Under the pieces are notes generated by a model. It ran no database searches. It saw nothing but the letters and a program-made list of their open reading frames with translations, and had not been told where the DNA came from. A DNA stretch of 64,000 nucleotides from Nocardioides baekrokdamisoli (GTDB lineage: Bacteria > Actinomycetota > Actinomycetes > Propionibacteriales > Nocardioidaceae), in NCBI RefSeq assembly GCF_003945325.1, contig NZ_AP019307.1, positions 2,418,001 through 2,482,000 of the forward strand, in the 5' to 3' direction. The stretch's first letter is position 1; each line of letters opens with the position of its first letter. Made by a program: the position numbers and the translations under genes. Of the stretch, positions 50,113-60,374 are shown piece after piece.

Positions 50113-51129
50113 ATGAGCACTCAGTCAACTGGCTCAGCCTCCGCCCCCGGTAGCACCGGGGGCGGGGCCGAGCGCCCCGGCTCCATCAATGCCGTACCCG
50201 TGCGCCATCCCGGTCGGTGGTTGGCGGTCGTTGTCATCCTCGTGCTGGCTGCCAAGGGCATCCAGATCCTCGTGACGAACCCAGCCTTCGACTGGAACTT
50301 CATCGGGCAGGCGATGGTTCAGAGCCCGGTGATCCACGGGCTGGTTGCTGGGACGATCGTGGCAACCTTCGGCGCGATGGCCATCGGGGTCGCGCTGGGT
50401 GTGCTGCTTGCGGTGATGCGATTGAGCGAGAACAAGGTCCTCTCCTACGCGGCCTGGTTCTACATCTGGTTCTTCCGCGGTGTCCCGCGGTACGTGCTGC
50501 TCGCGCTGATGGGTGCGCTTGGCGTGGTCTTTCCGCCTTCGCGAGGCGGACTGGGTGTCGGGATTCCGTTCGGGCCTGAGTTGATGAAGCTATTCGGCCT
50601 CCACGGCGGCCTCCAGGTCTTCAGCCTTGATGCGAACCACCTGTTGGGCGGCATCTTGGGCGGAATTCTCGGGCTCGGCCTTTCAGAGGCTGCGTACATG
50701 GCTGAGATCGCTCGCGCCGGCATCCTGTCCGTCGACCCGGGGCAGCAGGAGGCGGCGTATGCGATCGGCATGTCTCGTGGCAAGGCAATGTGGCGGGTCG
50801 TGCTGCCACAAGCGATGCGGGTGATCGTGCCGCCGACAGGCAACGAGACGATCGGTATGTTCAAGGACACCACCTTGATGACGGCTCTCCCGGTCACCGT
50901 CGAACTCTTTTACCAGCTCAACAACATCGGCCTCAACACGTTCAAATCGTTCGATACGGATGTCGCTGCAATCCTCTGGTATCTCGTGATCTGCAGCGTG
51001 ATGATGTTTGGCCAGATGCATCTGGAGCGTTACTTCGGACGAGGGTTCGGCTCCAAGGAACAAAGGCGCAAACTCTTCACATTCAAGGTAAAGGCACTCT
51101 CCACCAGCGACTCCGGAGGCCACCGATGA
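50113..51129 (+). CDS. Amino-acid ABC transporter permease
   Basis: 338 residues. About six helices with the HAAA-type loop [20 protein letters not shown] (here [20 protein letters not shown] precedes it), the contact to the ATPase. The N-terminal 30 residues are Ser/Gly-rich. A loop with [20 protein letters not shown] between helices is longer than in many HisM-like proteins. Overlaps the ATPase by 4 bp. Confidence 0.9.
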   Translation: MSTQSTGSASAPGSTGGGAERPGSINAVPVRHPGRWLAVVVILVLAAKGIQILVTNPAFDWNFIGQAMVQSPVIHGLVAGTIVATFGAMAIGVALGVLLAVMRLSENKVLSYAAWFYIWFFRGVPRYVLLALMGALGVVFPPSRGGLGVGIPFGPELMKLFGLHGGLQVFSLDANHLLGGILGGILGLGLSEAAYMAEIARAGILSVDPGQQEAAYAIGMSRGKAMWRVVLPQAMRVIVPPTGNETIGMFKDTTLMTALPVTVELFYQLNNIGLNTFKSFDTDVAAILWYLVICSVMMFGQMHLERYFGRGFGSKEQRRKLFTFKVKALSTSDSGGHR

Positions 51130-51956
51130 CGTCCAGTGCGCCGCTCGTGCACACCGTCAACGTGCACAAGAGCTTCCACGGGAACGGAGTGCTCAAAGGC
51201 GTTGATCTCGACGTCCGTTCGGGGGAGGTCGTGTGTCTGCTCGGCCCGTCCGGCTCCGGTAAGACCACGTTCCTGCGCTGCATCAACCAGCTCGAGACGA
51301 TTCAAGGCGGCCGCATCTGGATTGACGGTGAGTTGGCCGGCTACGAGGACCGCAACGGCAAGCTCTACCGGCTGACCGACAAGAAGATCGCAGCCCAGCG
51401 TCGCGAGATCGGGATGGTGTTCCAGCGCTTCAACCTGTTCCCGCACAAGACGGCGCTCGAGAACGTCATCGAGGGGCCCGTCCAGGTCAAGCGCCTCTCG
51501 AAGGCAAAGGCCCGCGAGCGTGGGCTCGAACTGCTCAACCGCGTGGGCCTGGGCGACCGGTGCGATCACTATCCCGCTCAGCTCTCCGGAGGTCAGCAGC
51601 AGCGGGTCGCGATCGCCCGTGCGCTGGCGATGGACCCGAAGTTGATGCTCTTCGACGAGCCGACCTCGGCACTCGACCCGGAGCTGGTCGGGGAGGTGCT
51701 GTCGGTCATGCGTGAGCTCGCTGACGCGGGCATGACGATGATCGTCGTCACCCACGAGATGGGCTTCGCTCGCGATGTGGCGGACCAGGTCGTCTTCATG
51801 GACGGCGGCATCGTCGTCGAGAAGGGGACGCCGACCGAGGTCTTCAACAATCCGCAGCACGAGCGCACGAAGTCGTTCCTGAGTCGGCTGCGTTCGGAGA
51901 GTCAGGAGTACGTCGAGGCGCTGAAGGCCGCAGCGGCGGCCGAGAGTCTCGACTGA
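51126..51956 (+). CDS. Amino-acid ABC transporter ATP-binding protein
   Basis: 276 residues. Walker [12 protein letters not shown], signature [15 protein letters not shown], Walker [15 protein letters not shown], switch [12 protein letters not shown]: the HisP/GlnQ type. It powers uptake for the two proteins before it. Its stop is back to back with that of bioD within the palindrome GACTGATCAGTC. Confidence 0.95.
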   Translation: MTSSAPLVHTVNVHKSFHGNGVLKGVDLDVRSGEVVCLLGPSGSGKTTFLRCINQLETIQGGRIWIDGELAGYEDRNGKLYRLTDKKIAAQRREIGMVFQRFNLFPHKTALENVIEGPVQVKRLSKAKARERGLELLNRVGLGDRCDHYPAQLSGGQQQRVAIARALAMDPKLMLFDEPTSALDPELVGEVLSVMRELADAGMTMIVVTHEMGFARDVADQVVFMDGGIVVEKGTPTEVFNNPQHERTKSFLSRLRSESQEYVEALKAAAAAESLD

Positions 51957-52616
51957 TCAGTCGTTGAACCAGCCCGAGGCGCTGGTGCGGAACTCCTCCG
52001 GGGCGACCGTACCGGCGCCTTCTGGTATCTCGGCGATGACCGGCACACCGCTGACCCGGGGCAGGTCGTCGCGGTTGAGGCGTTCGGCCAGGCCGGGGGA
52101 GGCGGGCATCGACCCGATGATCAGCCCGACCGGTTCGACCCCTCGGGCGCGAAGGGCCTGCACGGTGAGTTCGGTGTGGTTGAGCGTGCCGAGGCCGGCA
52201 GCGCAGACGACCACCACGTCGGCATCGGTCTGGGCTGCGATGTCGAGGACGGTGCCGCCCTCCGCGTCGAGGCGTACGAGCAGCCCCCCGGCGCCTTCGA
52301 CGATCACCAGGTCGTACGCAGGCGCGAGCGCCGTGATCCGCGCCGCGTACTCGCTCACGCGCGGGATCTGGACTCCTTCGAGCCCCGCGGCTGTGTCGGG
52401 CGCCAACGGCTCCTGCAGGACCGTCCATTCCTGGACCTCGACGCCGGTGAGCCGGTGGATCTCCCGAGCATCGCTGTCGCCGTCGACGGCACCTGTCTGG
52501 GCGGGCTTGACCACCACGACGCGTTGGCCCGCCGCTGCGGCCCGTGCTGCCAGGGCAGCCGTCGCGATCGTCTTGCCGACCCCGGTGTTGGTGCCGGTGA
52601 CGACGAGGATGCTCAT
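51957..52616 (-). CDS. bioD: Dethiobiotin synthetase
   Basis: 219 residues. P-loop ILVVTGTNTGVGKTIATAAL at the start, VVVKPAQTG and VEGAGGLLVRL for the other substrate-binding parts. ATP-dependent ring closure of diaminopelargonate with CO2. Last gene of bioBAFD; overlaps bioF by 4 bp. Confidence 0.95.
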   Translation of the reverse strand: MSILVVTGTNTGVGKTIATAALAARAAAAGQRVVVVKPAQTGAVDGDSDAREIHRLTGVEVQEWTVLQEPLAPDTAAGLEGVQIPRVSEYAARITALAPAYDLVIVEGAGGLLVRLDAEGGTVLDIAAQTDADVVVVCAAGLGTLNHTELTVQALRARGVEPVGLIIGSMPASPGLAERLNRDDLPRVSGVPVIAEIPEGAGTVAPEEFRTSASGWFND

Positions 52617-53725
52617 CGGTGCGCCTCCGCGACCTTGATGACGATGTCGGTCGCACGCTGCCAGTCCTCGTCACTGAGGCCTGCGTTGGCCGTCACCCGC
52701 AGCCGGGAGATGCCATCCGGGACCGAGGGCGGGCGGAAGCATCCGACGCGTACGCCCTCGGCCGCGCACGCCTCGGCGGCTGCGAGCGCGGCCTGGGGAG
52801 TGGGCATCGGGATCGAGGTGACTGCGCCGGCCGGCGCCTCGACGCCGGCGCGGGACGCGAACCCCTCGACCCGGCGACGGATCCGGTCGGTGGCATCGGC
52901 GTCAGCCTCGAGCAGACGCAGCGCACCGAGGGCCGCGGCGGCTGAGGCGGGAGCCAAGCCGGTATCGAAGATGAACGGTCGGGCCCGGTTGACCAGGTGT
53001 TCGATGAGCGCAGAGGAGCCGAGTACGGCGCCCCCCTGGCTGCCGAGCGCCTTGGACAGCGTCGCGGTGACGATCACGTGGTCCTGACCTGCGAGGTCGG
53101 CCTGCGCCACCAGACCGGCGCCGTGCACGCCGAGCCCGTGAGCCTCGTCGACGATCAGGAGTGCGCCGTGGCGCTCGCAGACTGCTGCGAGGTCGGCCAG
53201 TGGTGCCGCATCTCCGAGGACGGAGTAGATGGACTCGACGAGCACCAACGCCCGGGTCGACCCGGCGAGCGCCGCGTCCACCGCAGCCACGTCGTTGTGC
53301 GGCGTCACCGTGACCGCGGCGCGCGCGAGTCGAGTGGCGTCGATCAGCGAGGCGTGGACATGCGCGTCCGAGACGATCAGGGTGTCCTTGTCAGCGAGCG
53401 CGCTGACGATGCTGAGGTTGGCGTGGTAGCCGGTCGAGAACACCAAGGCGGCGGGCTGGCCGAGATACGCGGCGAGTTCGGTCTCGAGTTCAGCGTGGAT
53501 GCCGAGGCTGCCCGTCACCAAGCGCGAGGCAGCCGCGCCGCCACCCCAACGGACCGCCGCGGCAGCTGCGGCAGCCGTGACCGCCGGATGCTTGGCCAGG
53601 CCGAGGTAGTCGTTGCCGGCGAGGTCGATCACGCCGTCGTCGTACGCCCGCGGCTTGAGCCGCCGGGTCAGTCCCGCGGCCTCGCGGGCAGCTGCCTGTT
53701 CGGCGAGCCAGTCGTTCCAGGTCAT
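52613..53725 (-). CDS. bioF: 8-Amino-7-oxononanoate synthase
   Basis: 370 residues from ATG 53725. PLP enzyme of the alpha-oxoamine synthase family; the PLP lysine is in [18 protein letters not shown] and the Asp in [14 protein letters not shown]. Joins alanine with pimeloyl thioester. ATGA overlap with bioA. Confidence 0.95.
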   Translation of the reverse strand: MTWNDWLAEQAAAREAAGLTRRLKPRAYDDGVIDLAGNDYLGLAKHPAVTAAAAAAAVRWGGGAAASRLVTGSLGIHAELETELAAYLGQPAALVFSTGYHANLSIVSALADKDTLIVSDAHVHASLIDATRLARAAVTVTPHNDVAAVDAALAGSTRALVLVESIYSVLGDAAPLADLAAVCERHGALLIVDEAHGLGVHGAGLVAQADLAGQDHVIVTATLSKALGSQGGAVLGSSALIEHLVNRARPFIFDTGLAPASAAAALGALRLLEADADATDRIRRRVEGFASRAGVEAPAGAVTSIPMPTPQAALAAAEACAAEGVRVGCFRPPSVPDGISRLRVTANAGLSDEDWQRATDIVIKVAEAHR

Positions 53726-55005
53726 CCGACAGCCACCGCCGCTTCGATCGCCGCCACGATCTGCTCGACCTCGTCGGTGGTGCAGACGTACGGCGGCATC
53801 GTGTAGATCAGGTCGCGGAACGGTCGCAACCAGACGCCCTTCCCGAGCGCAGCCTCGGTCGCGGCGACCACATCGACCGGGTGGTCGAGTTGGACGACGC
53901 CGACCGCGCCAAGGACGCGTACGTCGGCGACTCCGGGCGTGGAGCGGACCTTCTCCAGGCCGCCGAGTGCGTTGTGGACCCGGGCCACATCGGTCTCCCA
54001 ACCCCGCGAGGCCAGCAGGTCGATTGAGGCGGTGGCGATCGCGCAGGCCAGTGGGTTCGCCATGAAGGTGGGCCCATGCATGAGTACGCCCGACTCCGAG
54101 TCGGACACGCCCTGGGCGATCCGCCCGGTGGTGAGCACGGCGGCCATCGTCAGGTAGCCACCGGTGAGCGCCTTGCCGACGCAGAGGATGTCAGGGGTGA
54201 CCAGTTCGGACACGAACAGGTGACCCGTCCGGCCGAACCCGGTCGCGATCTCATCGAAGATCAGCACCAGCCCCAACTCGTCCGCGATCTCGCGCAGGAC
54301 CGTCAGGCACGCGGCGTCGTACGGCCACATCCCGCCGGCGCCCTGGAGCAGCGGTTCCACGATGATTCCGGCGAGCTCGTGCGCGTGGTGCTCAGCGAGG
54401 GCGCGTACGCCCGCGGCCCAGCCATCGATGTCGTCGCCCGGTGCCGGGGGAGCGTCTGCGAACACGTGCTCCGGGAGTAGACCACGCCACATCGAGTGCA
54501 TGCCACCGTCGGGGTCGGTGACGGACATCGGGTGGAAGGTGTCGCCGTGGTAACCGCCGCGAAGCGCCAGGAACCGCTTGCGCTCGGGTCGTCCGGAGCC
54601 TCGCTGGAACTGCAACGCCATCTTGAGCGCGATCTCGACGCTCACCGATCCGGAGTCAGCCAGGAAGACCTTGTCCAACGGCTCAGGGGTGATCTCGATG
54701 AGTTTCCGGGCGAGCGTGATCGCTGGTTCGTGGGTCAGGCCGCCGAACATCACGTGCGACATCGACTCCAGTTGGGAGTGAGCGGCGTGATCGAGCTCGG
54801 GCACGGCGTACCCGTGGATGGCCGCCCACCACGAGGACATCCCGTCGATGACCTCGCCGTACCCGGCCAGTCTCAGGCGTACCCCCCGGGCGCTCTCGAC
54901 GAGCCGAACCGGGGTCGGCTCGGTCATCGAGGTGTACGGATGCCAGACGTGCTCGCGGTCGTACGCGAGCAACCCGTCGGCGCGTGGATCAGGCGTTGGC
55001 GGCAA
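53722..55005 (-). CDS. bioA: Adenosylmethionine-8-amino-7-oxononanoate aminotransferase
   Basis: 427 residues if started at TTG 55005. The N-terminal [16 protein letters not shown] is conserved, and no ATG or GTG precedes it in a suitable place, so a TTG start overlapping bioB by 17 bp is the best fit; the exact start is uncertain. [14 protein letters not shown] [13 protein letters not shown], and the PLP lysine in [11 protein letters not shown]. Moves an amino group from SAM. Confidence 0.93.
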   Translation of the reverse strand: MPPTPDPRADGLLAYDREHVWHPYTSMTEPTPVRLVESARGVRLRLAGYGEVIDGMSSWWAAIHGYAVPELDHAAHSQLESMSHVMFGGLTHEPAITLARKLIEITPEPLDKVFLADSGSVSVEIALKMALQFQRGSGRPERKRFLALRGGYHGDTFHPMSVTDPDGGMHSMWRGLLPEHVFADAPPAPGDDIDGWAAGVRALAEHHAHELAGIIVEPLLQGAGGMWPYDAACLTVLREIADELGLVLIFDEIATGFGRTGHLFVSELVTPDILCVGKALTGGYLTMAAVLTTGRIAQGVSDSESGVLMHGPTFMANPLACAIATASIDLLASRGWETDVARVHNALGGLEKVRSTPGVADVRVLGAVGVVQLDHPVDVVAATEAALGKGVWLRPFRDLIYTMPPYVCTTDEVEQIVAAIEAAVAVG

Positions 55006-56206
55006 CTTCGGTCCCCGCGCCGCGGCGGCGGATCGCCGGGTTGTGCTCGGAGGTCTCGGCTTCGGGCGACGTCGAGGCGACCGAGCAGCCACCGCAACCG
55101 TCGCCGCAACCGCCGGCAGAGGAGCCGCACGCCCCGCCACTGGTGGCACATCCACCCTGCGTCGCGTGGGCACGGTGGGTGATGCCGGCTTGGTGGGAGG
55201 TGATGAGTTCGTTGAACGCGTCCTGGTCCATGCCGAGGATCGAGAAGCCGTTGTCGCGCAGCATCTCCAGGTCGGTGAGCGCGTCCTGGCCCTCGGAGGT
55301 GAGGTAGTCGCCGAGGAAGATCGAGTTCGCGACCTGCAGTGCGGTGGCCTGCAGGGAGCGCAGGTGCATTTCGCGGCCACCGGCGATGCGGATCTCCTTG
55401 TCGGGGCACACGAACCGGGCGGTGGCGAGGATCTTCACGCAACGCACCGGGGACAACTCCCAGGTGTTCTCGTACGGGGTGCCGTCGAACGGCATCAGGA
55501 AGTTCACCGGGATCGAGTCCGACTCCAGGGCCTTGAGCGCGAACAGTGCCTCGGCCAACTGCTCATCGGTTTCCCCGAGGCCGGCGATCAGACCCGAGCA
55601 CGGTGAGAGGCCGGCGGTCTTCGCCTTGCCGATGGTGTCGACCCGGTCGGCGTAGGTGTGGGTCTGGACGATGGTGTCGTGGTTGGACTCGGCGGTGTTG
55701 ATGTTGTGGTTGTACGCATCCACGCCGGCGGCCTTGAGGCGCTCGGCCTGGCCGTCCTTGAGCAGGCCCAGGCAGGCACAGACCTCGACACCGGCGTATT
55801 CGTCCTTGAGTGCCTCGGTCATCTCGACGACCTTGTCGATGTCGCGCTCGGAGGGGCCGCGGCCTGAGGAGACCATGCAGACACGGGTGGCGCCGCCCTG
55901 CAGGCCCATCCCGGCCTGCTTGAGCGTCTCTTCCTTCGACAGGTAGGAGTACTTCAGGATCGGGGCCTCGGAGCCGATGGCCTGGCTGCAGTAGTTGCAG
56001 TTCTCCGGGCACAGACCGGACTTGAGGTTGACCAGGTAGTTGACCTTGACCGTGTTGGCGAAGTGCTTGCGGCGCAGTCGACCGGCCGCAGCGACGATCG
56101 ACATCAGCTCGGAGTCATCGGCCTGCAGGACCGCCACCGCATCCTCGGGGGTGGCGGAGCCACCAGCCAGGATCTTGTCGGCGAGGTCGTCAAACGAGAT
56201 GGTCAT
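54989..56206 (-). CDS. bioB: Biotin synthase with Cys-rich C-terminal tail
   Basis: 405 residues from ATG 56206. Radical-SAM enzyme: [10 protein letters not shown] (CxxxCxxC) binds the 4Fe-4S cluster; [16 protein letters not shown] and NHNINT carry ligands for the second cluster. The catalytic part ends near residue 345 ([10 protein letters not shown]). After it comes a tail with eight cysteines among Gly and Ser ([20 protein letters not shown], then CGGC), not needed in E. coli BioB. First gene of bioBAFD. Confidence 0.95.
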   Translation of the reverse strand: MTISFDDLADKILAGGSATPEDAVAVLQADDSELMSIVAAAGRLRRKHFANTVKVNYLVNLKSGLCPENCNYCSQAIGSEAPILKYSYLSKEETLKQAGMGLQGGATRVCMVSSGRGPSERDIDKVVEMTEALKDEYAGVEVCACLGLLKDGQAERLKAAGVDAYNHNINTAESNHDTIVQTHTYADRVDTIGKAKTAGLSPCSGLIAGLGETDEQLAEALFALKALESDSIPVNFLMPFDGTPYENTWELSPVRCVKILATARFVCPDKEIRIAGGREMHLRSLQATALQVANSIFLGDYLTSEGQDALTDLEMLRDNGFSILGMDQDAFNELITSHQAGITHRAHATQGGCATSGGACGSSAGGCGDGCGGCSVASTSPEAETSEHNPAIRRRGAGTEVAANA

Positions 56207-56340
56207 GGAACTCCTCAGGTCACGCGTACCGGCTGTGCACGGCCGGACGCTCCAGTATGAGGCCGCTCGGAAGTTACTCCCCAGTCGGGGTGTCGCGGTG
56301 GGACGTGCCGATGGGCCCCGTGGGCGGCCTCTGCGGACGC

Positions 56341-56748
56341 TCAGCCCTGGGGCGAGACGTTGACCATCCATGAGATGCCGAACTTGTCGATCAGCATGCC
56401 GAATTCGTCGCCCCACATCTGCTTCGCGTACGGCACGGTGACGGTGGCGCCGTCGCTGAGCTTGTCCCAGTAACCCTTGAGTTCCTCGGACTCGCTGCCG
56501 CTCAGGCTGATCGCGATGTTCGTACCCGGGTTGTAGTCCATGCCATCCGGGGTGTCCGAGGCGAAGAGGGTGAAGCCCGACGGAGTCTGGAGCGAGGAGT
56601 GCATGATGCCCTCGGCGTTGGCCGCATCCGGGTCGCCCATGTCACCGAACTTGGCGAAGAACAGTTCGCCGCCGAGGACCGACTGGTAGAACTCCATCGC
56701 GTCGCGGGCGGTGTCCTTGAAGGAGATGTACGGGTTCAGGATGGCCAT
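56341..56748 (-). CDS. VOC family protein (PhnB-like)
   Basis: 135 residues. [20 protein letters not shown], then [20 protein letters not shown], and the C-terminal [19 protein letters not shown] are the PhnB/glyoxalase-like pattern. No enzyme activity can be assigned. Divergent from the membrane glycosyltransferase gene. Confidence 0.87.
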   Translation of the reverse strand: MAILNPYISFKDTARDAMEFYQSVLGGELFFAKFGDMGDPDAANAEGIMHSSLQTPSGFTLFASDTPDGMDYNPGTNIAISLSGSESEELKGYWDKLSDGATVTVPYAKQMWGDEFGMLIDKFGISWMVNVSPQG

Positions 56749-56782
56749 GCCTCGACGCTAGCCGCTGCTAGTGTCCGGCGCC

Positions 56783-57982
56783 ATGAGGCTCGTACGCGCT
56801 GCGCTGATCATCGGTGCGGTGACCACAGGCTTCTCGATCTGGCTGATCGGTCATCCATCGGCCGATTTCGCGGTCTACCTCGGTGCCACACATCGCTGGG
56901 TCCACGGCGGTGATCCGTACGCGTCGCTGATCACGTCTCCGCAGATCACCCCGCCGGGGATGCTCTTCACGTACACGCCCTTTGCGCTGATCGCGCTGGC
57001 GCCGCTGACCGTGCTGTCGTGGCAGGCGGTGACCGTGATCTGGACGCTGGTGACGGTTGCGATCCTGTACGTCCTGGTCGAGCGGTTGACGCCGGACGTG
57101 CCTCGGCGCGCACTGGTGGTGCTCGGGGTGTTCGCGCTGCTGATGGGCGACCACGTCGTCAACTACAACGTGACCTGCGAGCAGATCAACATCCCGCTGA
57201 TGGGGTTGGTGCTGTTCGACATGATGCGGAGCGACGACAGTCCGTCCGCCCGATGGCTGCCCCGCGGAGTCATGGTCGGTGCGGCCACCGCGATCAAGCT
57301 GACACCGGGCCTGTTCATCGCCTACTTCATCCTCTCGAGGCAATGGCGGCTGGCACTGTGGAGTGCCTTGTCCGCGGCCGGGGTCACGTTGGCGTCGTGG
57401 GTCCTGATGCCGCATCTCAGTTCGGAGTACTGGTTCCATCTATCGGACCTGCAGAACCGCGTCGTCACCGGTGCCGGCAGCCTCGCGAACTCCTCCAACG
57501 GCTCGATCCAGGGGATGTTCGACGCAGGCTGGCCGGGTGCCCCGCCCATGCTCGTCAAAGGCATCACGGTGCTGGTCGCACTCGCCGCACTCGCCACGGC
57601 CGTGTACGTCCACCGCCGCGGGCGAAGCCTCGAGGCGGCCCTGATCATCGGCATGGCTGCGCCGGCCTTGTCGCCAGTCGGCTGGGTGCACCACTGGGCC
57701 TTTGTCGCCCCGGCCATCGTCGTGGCGCTCTTCCACGTCCGGTGGACGCGGGTCACCGCGACGCTCGGTGTGTTGCTCTATGCCGCGCAGGAGTTCGTAC
57801 CGAAGTTGGGTGATCGCCTGTCCGAGCATGCGCCATGGCTGACGCCGGTCGGCCTGGTCGTACGCGAGGCGCCCGGTCTGACGGCGCTGTTCCTGATCGT
57901 GCTGTTCGTGATGAACGCGCGTTCGGCCGCTACCGGTCGACCAATGAAACAGGGTTATACCGAGGTATACTCGACGTCATGA
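56783..57982 (+). CDS. GT87 family (DUF2029) integral-membrane glycosyltransferase
   Basis: 399 residues with about ten helices. PSADFAVYLGATHRWVHGGD, then PYASLITSPQITPPGMLFTY, matches polyprenol-phosphate mannosyltransferases of the GT87 family (Asp of DFAVY as the likely catalytic residue). NSSNGSIQGMF is also family-like. It would add mannose or arabinose to envelope glycolipids. ATG 56783 is preceded by TAGTGT (8 nt). The end overlaps mazE by 4 bp. Confidence 0.87.
   Translation: MRLVRAALIIGAVTTGFSIWLIGHPSADFAVYLGATHRWVHGGDPYASLITSPQITPPGMLFTYTPFALIALAPLTVLSWQAVTVIWTLVTVAILYVLVERLTPDVPRRALVVLGVFALLMGDHVVNYNVTCEQINIPLMGLVLFDMMRSDDSPSARWLPRGVMVGAATAIKLTPGLFIAYFILSRQWRLALWSALSAAGVTLASWVLMPHLSSEYWFHLSDLQNRVVTGAGSLANSSNGSIQGMFDAGWPGAPPMLVKGITVLVALAALATAVYVHRRGRSLEAALIIGMAAPALSPVGWVHHWAFVAPAIVVALFHVRWTRVTATLGVLLYAAQEFVPKLGDRLSEHAPWLTPVGLVVREAPGLTALFLIVLFVMNARSAATGRPMKQGYTEVYSTS
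57956..57971. promoter_or_regulatory. mazEF promoter with TATACC-GA-GGTATA palindrome
   Basis: The palindrome at 57956-57969 overlaps a strong -10 TATACT (57966-57971), 7 nt before ATG 57979. MazE or the MazEF complex would bind here to repress the operon. It lies inside the end of the GT87 gene. Confidence 0.7.
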
Positions 57983-58221
57983 AGACAGCGATCTCCGTCC
58001 CGGACGAGATTTTCGAACGGGTTGAGCGCATGGCCAAGCGACATGGGATCAATCGGTCGCAGTTCTACTCGCAGGCTGCCGAGCGGTACGCGTCCGAGTT
58101 GGAGGCGAATGACCTCAAGGACGCGATCAACGCAGCTGTCGACATCGCCTATCCCGACATGTCGGTCGACTTCGCCCTCGAAACCGGCCGCCGCCTGCTC
58201 GGCGCTGATGACGAGTGGTGA
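57979..58221 (+). CDS. Ribbon-helix-helix antitoxin (MazE-like)
   Basis: 80 residues. TAISVPDEIFERVERMAKRH is an RHH DNA-binding start, then GINRSQFYSQAAERYASELE. The acidic C-terminus (ETGRRLLGADDEW) would block the toxin. It overlaps the MazF gene by 7 bp and the GT87 stop by 4 bp. Confidence 0.87.
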   Translation: MKTAISVPDEIFERVERMAKRHGINRSQFYSQAAERYASELEANDLKDAINAAVDIAYPDMSVDFALETGRRLLGADDEW

Positions 58222-58562
58222 CCCGCGGCGAGGTCTATTGGTGCGACCTGGGGGAGCCCGTGGGCAGTGCCCCCGCCAAGCGGCGTCCCGTTCTGGTGAT
58301 CCAGTCGGACGACTACAACGACACGAGATTGCAGACGACGATCGTCGTCGCCCTGACATCCAACACGGCCCTGTCGGCCATGCCTGGAAACGTATTCCTC
58401 GATGTCAATGTCACCGGGCTTCCCAAGGATTGCGTCGCCAACGTGACGGCGATTGCCACCGTTGATCGCCGCGACCTCCATGTGCGGCCGCTTGCACGCG
58501 TGCCGCAGCACTTGATGGACCAGGTCGACCGCGGCCTCCGCCAGGTCCTGGATCTCGCTTAG
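58215..58562 (+). CDS. mazF: MazF/PemK-type endoribonuclease toxin
   Basis: 115 residues. RGEVYWCDLGEPVGSAPAKR is the MazF start, RPVLVIQSDDYN follows, and ALTSNTALSAMPGNV holds the Ser/Thr region. It would cut mRNA at short sites. The hairpin after it (58563-58601) probably ends the operon. Confidence 0.92.
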   Translation: MVTRGEVYWCDLGEPVGSAPAKRRPVLVIQSDDYNDTRLQTTIVVALTSNTALSAMPGNVFLDVNVTGLPKDCVANVTAIATVDRRDLHVRPLARVPQHLMDQVDRGLRQVLDLA

Positions 58563-58601
58563 CGCTGCTGTTTCACGCGCATGGTGCGTGTTTCGGCAGC
58601 G
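58563..58601. terminator. Imperfect hairpin after mazF
   Basis: CGCTGC (58563-58568) with GCAGCG (58596-58601), and inner CACGC with GCGTG. The two are separated by 5-nt internal loops with TTT. It overlaps or abuts the mazF stop and has no T-run. Weak terminator or bidirectional signal. Confidence 0.45.
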
Positions 58602-58693
58602 TTAGACCGCGGTCGTCCGCGTATCCGGCCACTCTGGGCGATCAACTGACCCAGCGCCGATGCACGTTGGTCGAGTCCCCGGTCGCCTTGCGG

Positions 58694-59125
58694 TCAGGAG
58701 GACGGTGTTGATTCGCTCCACGTCCAGGCTCGTTTGCGAAGCGCGGCGACTGAACAAACCCCGAGGATGCCTCCAACACCCCCGATCACCGCCCCGATGA
58801 CGGCTGTCGTCGTCGGGCTCACGTCGGTCGCCTGAGACGGATCGCCGCCGCGCAGATAAATCGTGTGATGGCTGCCGGCCGACCAGAAGCATCCAGATCT
58901 GCCGCCCCGGTTGACCCACACGTGGCTGTGGCCCTGATGGTCAAGGAACTGAACGTCGCAGTCGCGGCCGCCGACCGGGAGCACCAGGCCATCAACCCCA
59001 TCGGATGAACCGATGGACCCGCCGATCATGAGGGCCCCGATCAGGACGAGGAGGACGGCTCCGCCGATGCACGCGACGATCTTGAAGCGCCGCCTCAGAG
59101 TTGACGTCCAAGCAGCCGGTCGCAT
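58694..59125 (-). CDS. Small membrane protein, two helices, unknown
   Basis: 143 residues from ATG 59125, overlapping the end of the next gene by 31 bp. Helix 1 (IVACIGGAVLLVLIGALMIG), a small outer domain (CDVQFLDHQGHSHVWVNRGG and SGCFWSAGSHHTIYLRGGD) with two cysteines, helix 2 (AVIGAVIGGVGGILGVCSVA). I do not recognise the family. Confidence 0.6.
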   Translation of the reverse strand: MRPAAWTSTLRRRFKIVACIGGAVLLVLIGALMIGGSIGSSDGVDGLVLPVGGRDCDVQFLDHQGHSHVWVNRGGRSGCFWSAGSHHTIYLRGGDPSQATDVSPTTTAVIGAVIGGVGGILGVCSVAALRKRAWTWSESTPSS

Positions 59126-59943
59126 TCCGCAATGATCGCAGCCCTCAGCGGCGCAGCACGCTCGGCGAACTCGCGCTGAGCAGCCGCGTACGCCTGCTTG
59201 CCCTCGGGCGTCTCGATGCGGACCGGTTCGAGTCCGAGGTCGGCGAAGTCGTACGGCGACGCCCGCATGTCCAGGACCCTGACCTTCCACGCCAGTTCGA
59301 AGCAGTCGGCGACGAGTTCGGAAGGGATCAGCGGAGACAGCCTGAAGGCATGCTTGTAGAGGTCCATGGTGCCGTGCAGGCACCCGGGCTGCTCGAAGTC
59401 GGCGCGGTCACCGACCCCGGGCCGAAGGGTGTTGAGCGGCAGCGCCGGCGGGGTGAAGAACCGGTAGGCGTCGAAGTGCGAGCACTGAATCCGGTGCGAC
59501 TCGACGACCGCATCGGTCCCGGCCCCCCACAGCCGCAGCGGCCACTCCGGGTGGCGTACGCCATCGACCTCCATCCGATAGACCATCGCCCACTCGTGCA
59601 GCCCGAAACATCCGAGTTGGGGGGAACGCCCGGCGGTGGCCGACAGCAGATTCCGGAGCCCACGGATCAGCGGGAGTTGGCGAGCGAGCCAAGCCGCGGT
59701 GACAGCGCCCTCGGCGTACCCGCGCAGCCCCTCGTACTCGGGCGCGTTCTCCAGTCGTACGCCGAACCCCGGATGCCAGCGCAGCAGCTGGGCAGGTCGG
59801 TGGGCGTAGTAGGTGAACAGGAAGTCATGGACGGGATGCCGGACCCCGGAATGGCGCCGTTCGAGATGCGGTGTGACGTACGGAAGCAGCCGCTCCCGGT
59901 GGGCAGCGGCGCGAGTCGACCATGCGCTGTGTGACAACACCAC
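59095..59943 (-). CDS. Protein often annotated as 3-methyladenine DNA glycosylase-like
   Basis: 282 residues from GTG 59943, chosen because GGAGGG precedes it by 9 nt. Starts VLSHSAWSTRAAAHRERLLP; HPVHDFLFTYYAHRPAQLLR and the WHPGFGV word match a conserved actinobacterial family that databases label 3-methyladenine glycosylase. I see no HhH-GPD motif, so the enzyme name is weak. Confidence 0.6.
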   Translation of the reverse strand: MVLSHSAWSTRAAAHRERLLPYVTPHLERRHSGVRHPVHDFLFTYYAHRPAQLLRWHPGFGVRLENAPEYEGLRGYAEGAVTAAWLARQLPLIRGLRNLLSATAGRSPQLGCFGLHEWAMVYRMEVDGVRHPEWPLRLWGAGTDAVVESHRIQCSHFDAYRFFTPPALPLNTLRPGVGDRADFEQPGCLHGTMDLYKHAFRLSPLIPSELVADCFELAWKVRVLDMRASPYDFADLGLEPVRIETPEGKQAYAAAQREFAERAAPLRAAIIAECDRLLGRQL

Positions 59944-59990
59944 GTGCGCGCTTCCCTCCACAACGGCAAGGGTAGGAGCACAATGCTGAT

Positions 59991-60326
59991 GTGTTCGTCT
60001 TGGCGTCGGTCGTCGGATTGCTCTTCATCTGCACGGGTGCGGTGAAGCTGGTCGGTGTCCCGTTCAGTCTCGAGATGCGCGATCACCTCAAGGTGAGCGT
60101 GCAGTTGTGGCGCATCATCGGCACCCTCGAGATCCTCGGTGGCATGGGCGTGATCGTCGGCATCGCCTGGGAGCCGCTCCAGATCGCGACGTACGCGTGC
60201 CTCGCGGCCCTGATGGTCGGCGCGCTGCGGTACCGAGTGAAGGCCCATGACGGTCTGCTCTGGACCGGGGTGGATGTCGCGACTCTGGCGTTCGTCGTCG
60301 TCGCTGCGGTGCTCCGCCTCACCTGA
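59991..60326 (+). CDS. DoxX-like small membrane protein
   Basis: 111 residues with four helices. ASVVGLLFICTGAVKLVGVP at the start and IIGTLEILGGMGVIVGIAWE are the DoxX pattern. GTG 59991 is near an ACAATGCT box. Role unknown. It starts 47 bp from the glycosylase-like gene on the other strand. Confidence 0.82.
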   Translation: MFVLASVVGLLFICTGAVKLVGVPFSLEMRDHLKVSVQLWRIIGTLEILGGMGVIVGIAWEPLQIATYACLAALMVGALRYRVKAHDGLLWTGVDVATLAFVVVAAVLRLT

Positions 60327-60374
60327 GAAGTCCTGACATTTCGGGGTACGAAGATGCCCCGATAGCCTCAAGCC

